A stretch of DNA of 9,295 nucleotides from Halovenus sp. (lineage in GTDB: Archaea > Halobacteriota > Halobacteria > Halobacteriales > Haloarculaceae). The stretch lies in assembly GCA_003551265.1 (NCBI GenBank), contig PUMG01000163.1, forward strand, positions 1 to 9,295, given 5' to 3'. The notes under the pieces are model-generated. The model ran no database searches, was not told the origin of the DNA, and worked only from the letters and a program-made list of their open reading frames with translations. This document shows positions 1 to 5,507 of the stretch, one piece after another. Position numbers and translations under genes: made by a program. Position 1 is the first letter of the stretch. Each line of letters opens with the position of its first letter.

Positions 1-159
1 CAGACGGACCCTCGTGGGGTTGAAGCGATTCAGAGGAACAACTCGACGAGCTGCACCAGCCGCGTTTCAGACGGAGCCTCGTGGGGTTGAAGCGTCCATA
101 TCCGGCGTCGGCGTCGGCGGTGCTTCCGGGTTTCAGACGGACCCTCGTGGGGTTGAAGC
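1..159 (+). CRISPR. CRISPR array segment, type I-B-like repeats (upstream block)
   Basis: Three copies of a 30-nt repeat are visible at 1-26 (its first four bases lie outside the window), 64-93 and 130-159. They are separated by unique spacers of 37 nt (27-63) and 36 nt (94-129). The repeat begins GTTTCAGACGG and ends GTTGAAGC. That end matches the 8-nt 5' handle known from haloarchaeal type I-B crRNAs, so crRNAs should read on the plus strand with the leader to the left, outside the window. An internal stem of ACCC with GGGT around a 5-nt loop can form in copies 1 and 3. Copy 2 has C to G at repeat position 13, which breaks one pair. No cas gene is present, so the subtype is inferred from repeat similarity alone. 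Confidence 0.95.
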
Positions 160-479
160 AATACGCTTTGACCGCGATAACTAAGTTCCCAGAGTAACGA
201 CATATTAATGTGAGAAGAAATGACTGAACGAAAAACCGAGATGAAAGACCACGACATCTCCCGTCGACGCCCTCAGCGTACCCGTCTGAGTGGGATGCAT
301 AACGCTCTGGTAGCAAATCCAGAGCTACGGGAGGCTCATCGAGAGGCAGTCGATGAGGGTCACGAGGATCTCGATGCGTTCGAGGTTGCGTATCGGGAGG
401 TGTTCGGGGACGAGTACTGGGAGAACGAGTACGGTGAGTGGGCAAAACAGTACCGAGCAGAGCAGTGAAAACTCGAATA
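160..479 (+). other. 320-nt oversized interval inside the CRISPR array
   Basis: Between the repeat ending at 159 and the one beginning at 480 there are 320 nt instead of the 36-37 nt seen in all other intervals. I see no full or recognisably degenerate repeat inside it. It holds a 60-nt lead-in, the 82-codon ORF at 220-468, and only 11 nt between that stop codon and the next repeat. No obvious target-site duplication or terminal inverted repeat marks it as a transposon insertion. It could be an insertion into a spacer, a rearrangement that joined two array fragments around a gene, or a gene captured during array recombination. Confidence 0.8.
220..468 (+). CDS. Small acidic protein encoded inside the CRISPR array, function unknown
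   Basis: This 82-aa ORF starts at ATG 220 and stops at 468. I do not recognise a family. The first 20 residues are polar and basic (an RRRPQRTR stretch). The rest is strongly acidic and looks helical, ending in an aromatic cluster around EYWENEYGEWAKQY. There is no Cys pair, signal peptide or membrane segment. The acidic composition fits a real haloarchaeal protein, although third codon positions look less GC-rich than in the radical SAM gene downstream. An AT-rich CATATTAAT at 200-208 is too close to the ATG for a leaderless TATA box, so expression may depend on read-through from the CRISPR leader. The ORF runs in the same direction as the crRNAs. It could be a virus- or plasmid-derived gene; a role in immunity or anti-immunity would be speculation. 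Confidence 0.55.
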   Translation: MTERKTEMKDHDISRRRPQRTRLSGMHNALVANPELREAHREAVDEGHEDLDAFEVAYREVFGDEYWENEYGEWAKQYRAEQ

Positions 480-576
480 GTTTCAGACGGAGCCTCGTGG
501 GGTTGAAGCCATCCCGCTCCAGCGCCTGGACAGCGGAGAAAACGCTGTTTCAAACGGATATTCGTGGCGTTGAAGC
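480..576 (+). CRISPR. CRISPR array segment, trailing end with degenerate terminal repeat
   Basis: A repeat at 480-509 carries the same position-13 G variant as the copy at 64-93. A 37-nt spacer (510-546) follows, then a final repeat at 547-576. The final copy differs from the consensus at five positions (7, 13, 14, 15 and 22). The changes at 13-15 and 22 destroy the internal stem, while the 3' GTTGAAGC handle is kept. Degeneration of the last repeat is typical of the leader-distal end of an array and supports the plus-strand orientation. No further repeat is seen after 576. Confidence 0.92.
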
Positions 577-698
577 TTCGGTACCTCACAAAAATTCGGT
601 ACTGATACTCCGACAAAGAACGGGACAGCTCTCCCGTGATGAGCACCAGGGCACCTCGGCTCCGTCTGGCACTTTCACTTTCACTCCGGCTGGGTCGG

Positions 699-775
699 TT
701 ATTTATCCGAAGACGACGTTCGTTCAGGTAGAGGGCGTCTCCCCTCGCTCTCGAGAAGAGTGTCACACGCTCTTC
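699..775 (+). promoter_or_regulatory. Possible promoter and hairpins ahead of the zinc-ribbon gene
   Basis: An AT-rich TTATTTAT at 699-706 resembles a TATA box and would place a transcript start near 730, about 70 nt before the ATG at 798. Within the implied leader are a short inverted repeat GAGGG/CCCTC (731-735 and 742-746) and a stronger one, GAAGAGTGT with ACGCTCTTC (755-763 and 767-775, one mismatch, 3-nt loop). The second could be a regulator site or an RNA hairpin. No TATA box lies at the usual leaderless distance from the ATG. Confidence 0.35.
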
Positions 776-797
776 ACCCCCTTATCATACACGATAC

Positions 798-950
798 ATG
801 CCAGCACAACACACCTCCTCGCTCGGAACGTGCCCATCCTGTGATGGCTCCATTACCGAGCACGACGTTCTGATCGCATACGAGACTGCCGACGGACCCG
901 ATATGTACGCAGACTGCCCACACTGCCGAGAGGTCGTCACTCCTGTGTGA
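798..950 (+). CDS. Zinc-ribbon microprotein (CxxC...CxxC)
   Basis: This 50-aa ORF has an ATG at 798 and a TGA ending at 950. Two CxxC knuckles, C12-P-S-C15 and C40-P-H-C43, are separated by 24 residues that include an acidic/hydrophobic strand-like stretch (DVLIAYETADG). This is the layout of the very small zinc-finger proteins common in haloarchaea. From memory it resembles the family annotated as DUF7837 putative zinc-binding proteins; that name should be checked. Four cysteines probably bind one Zn(II) ion. The cellular role is unknown; related haloarchaeal microproteins have been linked to regulation and stress responses. The stop is 68 nt before the radical SAM start in the same direction, so co-transcription is possible but unproven. 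Confidence 0.8.
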   Translation: MPAQHTSSLGTCPSCDGSITEHDVLIAYETADGPDMYADCPHCREVVTPV

Positions 951-1018
951 ACCCTGCCTGAATGTGCGCCGGTCAGCAGTAGACACCGTTTTCACCGTTC
1001 AGTGGTTATCCAGATTCA

Positions 1019-2731
1019 ATGCGAGCACCAGCAGACCTCTCCGTGGCAGTCGTCGACGGCTACGTCGACGAGCCTGCGCACTTCGGTGTTCCGCCGTACA
1101 TCTCGACGTATCCACGCTACGTCGCGGGTGCACTCGTCGACGCTGGCGTCGAGCGAAACGCGATTACGTACCACACGATAGACGCCCTCAGAGACGAGCG
1201 TGAACGCTGGCTCGACGTCGAATCCGCCGACCTCGTGGTCTACGTTGGCGGAATGACCGTCCCCGGAAAGTACGTGGGAGGGACACCCGCAGAACCGGAC
1301 GAGGTCCGACGTATCGGCTGGACAGCCGAGGGAACGACGCTGCTGGGCGGGCCGGTCCGTTTTGGTGTGGGCGAAGAGAACGTGGGTGCGACAGAGACGG
1401 CGCGTGACGACCTCGACTACGACTTCGTTGCCAAGGGCGACGTCGAGGCTGCGGCCTACGACCTCGTTCATGGGGGAATGGAGGGTTTCGGCGACCGGAT
1501 GCGTGACAACGACGAGATTACGCGCTGGGCCCGAAAGGGTGCGTTCGTCGTCGAACACCATCCGAACCACCCGGAGTATCTCATCGCGGAACTGGAGACG
1601 TCGCGTGGGTGTCCCTACCGGTGTTCGTTCTGTACGGAGCCACTCTACGGTGCGAACCCGAGTTTCAGAACGCCGGAGTCGGTGGTTGCGGAAGTCGCTG
1701 CGCTGGCCGACTGTGGAGTCGAGCACTTCCGACTCGGGCGACAGGCCGATATCCTCGCCTACGGCGGTGACGGCGAGGCACCGAACCCGGACGCGCTTGT
1801 GGAATTGTACGGCGGTATCCACGAGGCAGCTCCCGACCTCGGGACGCTCCACCTCGACAACATGAACCCCATCACCATCGTCAGGTGGCCGGAGAAATCC
1901 CGCGAGGCGATTCGTATCATCGCCGAACACAACACACCCGGCGACACGGCCGCCTTCGGCCTGGAATCTGCCGACCCTGTGGTACAGGAAGCCAACAACC
2001 TCAACGTCACCGCCGAGGAGTGCTTCCGAGCCGTGAAGATAGTCAACGAGGAAGCAGGATGGCGACCCGGCGGGCCGGACGACCCGACGGCCGAAGGGGA
2101 GGCAGACGTCCCTCGTTTGCCAAAACTGCTCCCCGGTATCAACCTCGTCCACGGGTTAGAAGGCGAGCGTCGGGAGACGTTCGAGCACAACAAGCGGTTC
2201 CTCCAGCGCGTGTACGACGAAGGGCTGATGCTCCGGCGGATAAACATCCGGCAGGTGATGGCCTTCGCAGGGACAGAGATGTCCGAGACAGGTGCGGCGA
2301 TTGCACACGACCACAGCAGGCTGTTCAAACGCTACAAACGCGAGGTGCGCGAGGAGATAGACAATCCGATGCTCCAGCGCGTCGCCCCGGCGGGAACCGT
2401 GCTGGAGAACGTCCATCTGGAGTACCATCAGGACGGCAGAACGTTCGGTCGACAGCTCGGGACGTACCCCTTGCTCGTGGCGGTACCCGGTGAACAGGTA
2501 CTCAGTGCGGTCATCGATGTGGTGGTGACGGACCACGGCTACCGCTCGGTGACAGGTGTCCCCTATCCGCTCGACGTCAACGACGCCTCGATGGACGAAC
2601 TCACGGCAATTCCCGGAATTACTCGTCAGCGCGCAGGCAACATCGTCGTCGACCGCCCACACGAGAGCGTTCCCGATATCGAGGGACTCGACCGGTTCAT
2701 CGATACACCTCCGTCCGGACAGGCCGACTGA
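1019..2731 (+). CDS. Radical SAM protein with C-terminal helix-hairpin-helix (COG1031-like)
   Basis: This 570-aa protein has a radical SAM core. The [4Fe-4S]-binding CxxxCxxC motif is at C198, C202 and C205 in the context RGCPYRCSFC, and the GLES segment in the middle of the barrel is typical of the superfamily. Residues 1-190 form an N-terminal region rich in GG turns (for example VYVGGMTVPGKYVGG). Residues about 525-557 form a helix-hairpin-helix with the IPGITRQRAGNIV signature, a non-specific nucleic-acid-binding module. This combination matches the uncharacterised archaeal family COG1031. The chemistry should start with reductive cleavage of S-adenosylmethionine to a 5'-deoxyadenosyl radical, but the substrate is unknown. 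The helix-hairpin-helix hints at RNA or DNA. The ATG at 1019 gives a sensible N-terminus (DLSVAVVDGY). There is no strong TATA box just upstream, so it may be read from further left. It appears intact. Confidence 0.93.
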   Translation: MRAPADLSVAVVDGYVDEPAHFGVPPYISTYPRYVAGALVDAGVERNAITYHTIDALRDERERWLDVESADLVVYVGGMTVPGKYVGGTPAEPDEVRRIGWTAEGTTLLGGPVRFGVGEENVGATETARDDLDYDFVAKGDVEAAAYDLVHGGMEGFGDRMRDNDEITRWARKGAFVVEHHPNHPEYLIAELETSRGCPYRCSFCTEPLYGANPSFRTPESVVAEVAALADCGVEHFRLGRQADILAYGGDGEAPNPDALVELYGGIHEAAPDLGTLHLDNMNPITIVRWPEKSREAIRIIAEHNTPGDTAAFGLESADPVVQEANNLNVTAEECFRAVKIVNEEAGWRPGGPDDPTAEGEADVPRLPKLLPGINLVHGLEGERRETFEHNKRFLQRVYDEGLMLRRINIRQVMAFAGTEMSETGAAIAHDHSRLFKRYKREVREEIDNPMLQRVAPAGTVLENVHLEYHQDGRTFGRQLGTYPLLVAVPGEQVLSAVIDVVVTDHGYRSVTGVPYPLDVNDASMDELTAIPGITRQRAGNIVVDRPHESVPDIEGLDRFIDTPPSGQAD

Positions 2732-3279
2732 CGAATTAATACGGGTCGACTGTCACTTTTAGACGATGATCTGAAGCTGTTGGTGAAGATACGTCTCGAC
2801 ACATCTGCAAAGTACAGATAACTCTTGAAAACTAAGTATGTACAAATCGATAAATACTAAGATATATTATTAGTTCATTTAGATGATATGTTCCCTGAAG
2901 CGTGCCGTGTGTGAGCTGCTGTTCTCGTATCGCGCACAGGTGCGTGCCGGTTGTGCCTCTTTCATCCAGCGTGGCGTCGCTGCGCTTCGAAGAGGAATTC
3001 TCGAAAGACCCGCCAGAGGAGAGTCCGCTGTCCCGAGCAATTGAGACACGTATACAGCCGATGGTAATCCATTCAACCCCCTCTCGTAGAGGTCTGTTCT
3101 ATCAGTGGAGACGCTACACCCGCGGTCGCGACGCGTTACAGAGTCATGTACGGGTGTGTAACTGAAACTGCCTGGCAGGAAAGCATCTCTACAGCCACAG
3201 GAACCTTCCTGAGAAGCGTTTGAAGAGGCGAATTCGAGATTCGTCCTCGGCCACACACTACAACTCGAAATGTAATATA

Positions 3280-3295
3280 TGTGTAATTTTACACA
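3280..3295. repeat. 16-bp near-perfect palindrome in AT-rich DNA
   Basis: TGTGTAA and TTACACA are exact inverted copies (7 bp each) around a 2-bp centre, followed by a run of seven A on the plus strand. The size and symmetry fit a dimeric regulator site. As a terminator it fits poorly: on the minus strand the T-run lies before the hairpin rather than after it. The word GTGTGTAACT also occurs directly repeated at 3154-3163 and 3326-3335 on either side. Confidence 0.4.
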
Positions 3296-3462
3296 AAAAA
3301 ACGTAAATCTTTCATTTTTAAATCAGTGTGTAACTTTCAGAAGCTTTCTTGCTTTTAGCTATCGTCTGCTCGATTATTCATCTGTCTGATCTCGTGGGTG
3401 CACTCCACGATGATATCAATCACACGATAACATCGACGAGTTTGATTCACTCGCCACAGCAG

Positions 3463-3486
3463 CATAACAAAATTAACTCTGTTATG
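3463..3486 (-). terminator. Possible terminator hairpin after the IclR gene
   Basis: CATAACA (3463-3469) and TGTTATG (3480-3486) are perfect 7-bp inverted repeats with a 10-nt AT-rich loop. They lie 27 nt beyond the stop codon of the minus-strand IclR gene. The minus-strand loop contains a TTTT run, in keeping with the U-rich signals that end archaeal transcripts. No long U-tract follows the stem, so the call is tentative. Confidence 0.35.
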
Positions 3487-3513
3487 GATATCACACTGTA
3501 TCGGTGGACGCTG

Positions 3514-4308
3514 TCAGGCCTTCTCTTGTTCGAACAGCGGTGCTTTGTCACGGTTTGCCCGGATGTTAATCTCAAGTTCGTTTGCGAACCCTCGAATCGT
3601 CTCTCGCAGTTCCGTTTCGAGTCGCTCTCTGGACAACCGGTTTGCAGGGCCGGAGATGCTGATTGCACCGTGGACGGTCTCGTCGTCGATCACCGGTGCA
3701 CCGATTGCGTGTAAGCCAAGGACAGACTCCTCCAGATTGTACGCGACGCCTTGCTCACGGACGGATTCGAGTTCCGCCATGAGTTCGTCTCGTGATGTGA
3801 TTGTGTGTTCGGTGTGACGCTGGAGTCCATGTGCGTCGATAATCTCCTCAACACGCTCTTCGGGAAGGTTCGCCAGGATGACTTTCCCGGCTGCCAGGTG
3901 GTGCAGCCCCGTTCGATGCCCGATATTCGTGTAGGTCTTTATCGAACGGTCGCCGTGTGACGCGTGGATGTACACTGCCTGGCCGTTCTCCTCGACGATG
4001 CACCATCCCTTCTCGTTCGTCTCGTTTGCAATCTCATCAACCAGGTCTTTGCCGACGACGTACAGCTCACGTTGCTTCTGGGCAACCGTTCCGTACTCCA
4101 GAAACCGGAGCCCAAGCCGATAACCACTCCCTGTCTTGTCCACAAACCCCGCTTCCTGCAGTGTGAGGAGGTGTGAATGAACGGTGCTGTTAGCGAGGCC
4201 GACTTCCTCGGCGATTTCGGTGAGGCGAATCCCATTGTGGTCCCTGACGACCCGGAGGATATTGAACAACGTCTCGTCTGATTTCACCGTCCGGCGGTTG
4301 TCGTTCAT
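3514..4308 (-). CDS. IclR-family transcriptional regulator
   Basis: This 264-aa protein starts at the ATG at 4308. Residues about 10-67 form the winged helix-turn-helix DNA-binding domain, with the helix-turn-helix around LTEIAEEVGLANSTVHSHLLTLQEAGFV and a wing at GSGYRLGLR. Residues about 80-250 form the IclR effector-binding domain, with the family's conserved stretches GLHHLAAGKVILANLP, NLEESVLGLHAIGAPV and AISISGPANRLS. IclR proteins bind small molecules, often aromatic or organic acids, and repress or activate catabolic genes. The reading frame stays open upstream to 4539, but the added 77 residues are non-acidic and lack family features, so the internal Met with MNDNRRTVKSDETLF is the better start. 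It is divergent from the cupin pair across 484 bp of regulatory DNA, so it is the natural candidate for local control. A nearby dyad suggests autoregulation. Confidence 0.93.
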   Translation of the reverse strand: MNDNRRTVKSDETLFNILRVVRDHNGIRLTEIAEEVGLANSTVHSHLLTLQEAGFVDKTGSGYRLGLRFLEYGTVAQKQRELYVVGKDLVDEIANETNEKGWCIVEENGQAVYIHASHGDRSIKTYTNIGHRTGLHHLAAGKVILANLPEERVEEIIDAHGLQRHTEHTITSRDELMAELESVREQGVAYNLEESVLGLHAIGAPVIDDETVHGAISISGPANRLSRERLETELRETIRGFANELEINIRANRDKAPLFEQEKA

Positions 4309-4350
4309 GGACACTGGTACTGGCCAAGAACGTATGAACATTTCGCTCAC

Positions 4351-4408
4351 ACCGAAACGAAACGTGTGGACCTTTCGGTAATACTGGTGAGTGTCATGAA
4401 GTATTATG
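4351..4408 (-). promoter_or_regulatory. Candidate IclR-gene promoter and operator dyad
   Basis: Reading on the minus strand, CATAATA (plus 4402-4408) can serve as a TATA box and would start transcription near 4378, about 70 nt before the ATG. Just downstream, ACCGAAA (4351-4357) and TTTCGGT (4373-4379) are perfect 7-bp inverted repeats 15 nt apart. A dimeric repressor bound there would block initiation, which would fit IclR autorepression. The promoter and the regulator match are inferences from position and symmetry. Confidence 0.4.
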
Positions 4409-4635
4409 ATAGAAGTAAATTTCCGACTACCCCGCCCCAATTTATTCAATGTACTGTGTGAACAGGTGGCAAGAATTCGGTCAAAGAGAAATTTTACATA
4501 TGTTTGTGTATGTCTGTCTAATTGGTTGTATCTCTCCAAAAAAGTCGCCAGGGTCGGACAAGAATAGACAGATTCAGATTCTTACGAATAGATTCAAAAA
4601 CCTAATATCATATATATGCTCAAAGGCGCTTCGGT

Positions 4636-4664
4636 AACACCGCAATATAACGGTGTTTTATATA
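4636..4664 (+). promoter_or_regulatory. Distal cupin promoter with adjacent dyad
   Basis: AACACCG (4636-4642) and CGGTGTT (4651-4657) are perfect inverted repeats with an 8-nt AT-rich centre. The right arm runs straight into TTTATATA (4657-4664), a good TATA box that would start transcription near 4688. A protein on the dyad would overlap the site for the basal factors TBP and TFB. Transcripts from here would carry a leader of about 105 nt, unusual in haloarchaea, so the proximal TATA box at 4761 may be the main one. Confidence 0.45.
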
Positions 4665-4688
4665 CTCGCGTTCGATACGACGGCGGTG

Positions 4689-4732
4689 ACTGTCGCTGCG
4701 TCTTGCACTCTAACCGTTGAGAGCGACAGTGC
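4689..4732 (+). promoter_or_regulatory. Long inverted repeat upstream of the first cupin
   Basis: ACTGTCGCT (4689-4697) and AGCGACAGT (4722-4730) are perfect 9-bp inverted copies with 24 nt between them. A second pairing, GCACT (4705-4709) with AGTGC (4728-4732), uses part of the same right arm, so the two RNA structures would exclude each other. If transcription begins at the distal promoter, this lies at the very start of the leader and could act as a switch. If only the proximal promoter is used, it is a DNA site about 30-70 bp upstream of the TATA box, suited to an activator or repressor. Confidence 0.45.
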
Positions 4733-4760
4733 AATTGAGAGAGCCAGCGTGGTACAAACC

Positions 4761-4767
4761 TTTATTA
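4761..4767 (+). promoter_or_regulatory. Proximal TATA box of the first cupin
   Basis: TTTATTA is centred about 29 nt before the ATG at 4793. That is the spacing expected for an archaeal promoter giving a leaderless or nearly leaderless mRNA. The same arrangement is seen for the second cupin and the binding-protein gene. Confidence 0.6.
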
Positions 4768-4792
4768 CAGAACACTCAGATTCACAAACTGC

Positions 4793-5335
4793 ATGGTAAG
4801 CGAGAAAGACTACAGTGTCTTGCCTGAGCAGCAGGCGTACAAAATCAAACCAGATGACTGTCCTGTAATAACTGAACCCGGGGCACTCGACGACGAGGAG
4901 AGCAACCAGGAGATACGCGAAACAGTCATCACGAATGACTTCCACGTGACCTACACGACCGGTGAACCAGGGGACATCATCCCGTGGCATACGCACATGC
5001 CGAGTCTGTACCAGGTTCTCATCACTCTCGAAGGAGAGTGTATCTGGTACTACAAAGACAACGACGGAGAGGAACAGTCGATACACGCAGAGCCGGGAGA
5101 CATCGTATATCTGCCGGGTGGGGCCGAGAACAAAGTTGAGGTTGTCGGTGAGGACTCTCACACCCACATCGGGATCTACCCGAAGGTCCCGATTCCCCGG
5201 GTGGAACAGCTCGTCGGCGACGCCGAGAACACATACGACCCCTGGGAGCTGTCCGACTCCATCGTCGGCTTACGGATTGACACCGACAACGACGAAGTCC
5301 GACACATGGACGAGGATGCAGTCTCGACTGAGTAG
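4793..5335 (+). CDS. Cupin-domain protein, first of a tandem pair
   Basis: This 180-aa single-domain cupin has motif 1 as G60...W-H66-T-H68...Q74...G81, with Gln where the classical motif has its metal-binding Glu. Motif 2 is G102...P108-G-G110-A-E-N113, with Asn where the classical His stands. A conserved H123-T-H125 three strands on may supply replacement ligands. The protein is acidic, with no signal peptide, so it should be cytoplasmic. Cupins include dioxygenases, isomerases, decarboxylases and sugar- or ligand-binding proteins; the exact reaction cannot be told here. It is closely related to the next gene: 38 of 55 residues are identical from W65 to G119 by hand alignment. A TATA box sits 29 nt before the ATG. 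About 150 nt, including a T5 run at 5444-5448, separate it from the second cupin, which has its own promoter. The divergent IclR gene may control it. Confidence 0.88.
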   Translation: MVSEKDYSVLPEQQAYKIKPDDCPVITEPGALDDEESNQEIRETVITNDFHVTYTTGEPGDIIPWHTHMPSLYQVLITLEGECIWYYKDNDGEEQSIHAEPGDIVYLPGGAENKVEVVGEDSHTHIGIYPKVPIPRVEQLVGDAENTYDPWELSDSIVGLRIDTDNDEVRHMDEDAVSTE

Positions 5336-5476
5336 CGTGAGAGCACAGCTGACCGAGCCATGGTGAACAGTTCCATCGGACCTTCCCTGATTAGTTGAGG
5401 CTCCGGGAGGACACGACAACCGGAACGGCAACAGTATTCTTCGTTTTTGTCGACGAGTGAGGATTTAGCAGCAAGG

Positions 5477-5485
5477 TTATATATA
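5477..5485 (+). promoter_or_regulatory. TATA box of the second cupin, decides its start
   Basis: TTATATATA is centred at 5481, exactly 27 nt before the ATG at 5508. This predicts a leaderless transcript beginning at that ATG. The longer reading from GTG 5487 would start right beside the TATA box, upstream of the predicted transcript start, so it is unlikely to be used. Confidence 0.7.
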
Positions 5486-5507
5486 GGTGGCTCAAATCAT
5501 GGGGCAC

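Larger units (their letters stand above)
2732..3513. other. Gene-free region with AT-rich ends and several short inverted repeats
   Basis: About 780 nt separate the radical SAM stop from the end of the IclR gene. The stretches 2810-2885 and 3265-3345 are AT-rich; 2890-3240 is closer to the local GC level. ORFs of 87 and 125 codons in the middle (2902-3165 plus, 2879-3256 minus) overlap each other, have no recognisable motif and a composition rich in Ser, Arg and Cys unlike neighbouring acidic proteins, so I do not call them. Inverted repeats include CCTCT/AGAGG at 3080-3092, a near-palindrome at 3198-3211, TGTGTAA/TTACACA at 3280-3295, TCGTGG/CCACGA at 3392-3410 and CATAACA/TGTTATG at 3463-3486. 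The region may hold a decayed gene or mobile-element remnant, or an RNA; nothing here decides between them. Confidence 0.6.

Noticed and set aside
547..797. A CreTA-like RNA toxin-antitoxin linked to the degenerate repeat
   Set aside because: Such modules lie among cas genes and pair a degenerate repeat with a toxin RNA promoter. There are no cas genes here, and an ordinary decayed terminal repeat explains the sequence.
353..844. A 163-codon plus-strand ORF running across the CRISPR repeats
   Set aside because: It reads through two repeats and a spacer in another frame from the 82-aa ORF, is rich in Ser, Thr and Arg, and has no family features.
1016..2152. A 378-codon minus-strand ORF
   Set aside because: It lies antisense within the radical SAM gene, has no recognisable motif and a Val/Arg-rich composition typical of shadow frames in GC-rich DNA.
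2879..3256. A 125-codon minus-strand ORF and an overlapping 87-codon plus-strand ORF
   Set aside because: Neither has a motif, an acidic bias or a promoter. I considered a transposase remnant but recognised no catalytic residues or terminal repeats.
3280..3301. Terminator formed by the TGTGTAA/TTACACA palindrome and A-run
   Set aside because: On the minus strand the T-run precedes the stem, and on the plus strand the stem is followed by A, not T, so the geometry is wrong for a classical terminator.
4309..4539. N-terminal extension of the IclR protein to an upstream ATG
   Set aside because: The 77 extra residues lack homology features, are not acidic, and overlap the candidate promoter and operator. 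The ATG at 4308 gives the usual IclR length.
4449..4637. A 62-codon ORF between the IclR and cupin genes
   Set aside because: It lies in AT-rich regulatory DNA, encodes a basic Cys/Ile/Lys-rich peptide unlike the neighbours, and has no promoter at a suitable distance.
4551..4740. A tRNA gene in the AT-rich cupin upstream region
   Set aside because: The inverted repeats do not form a cloverleaf, and there is no T-arm GTTCRA in the right place.
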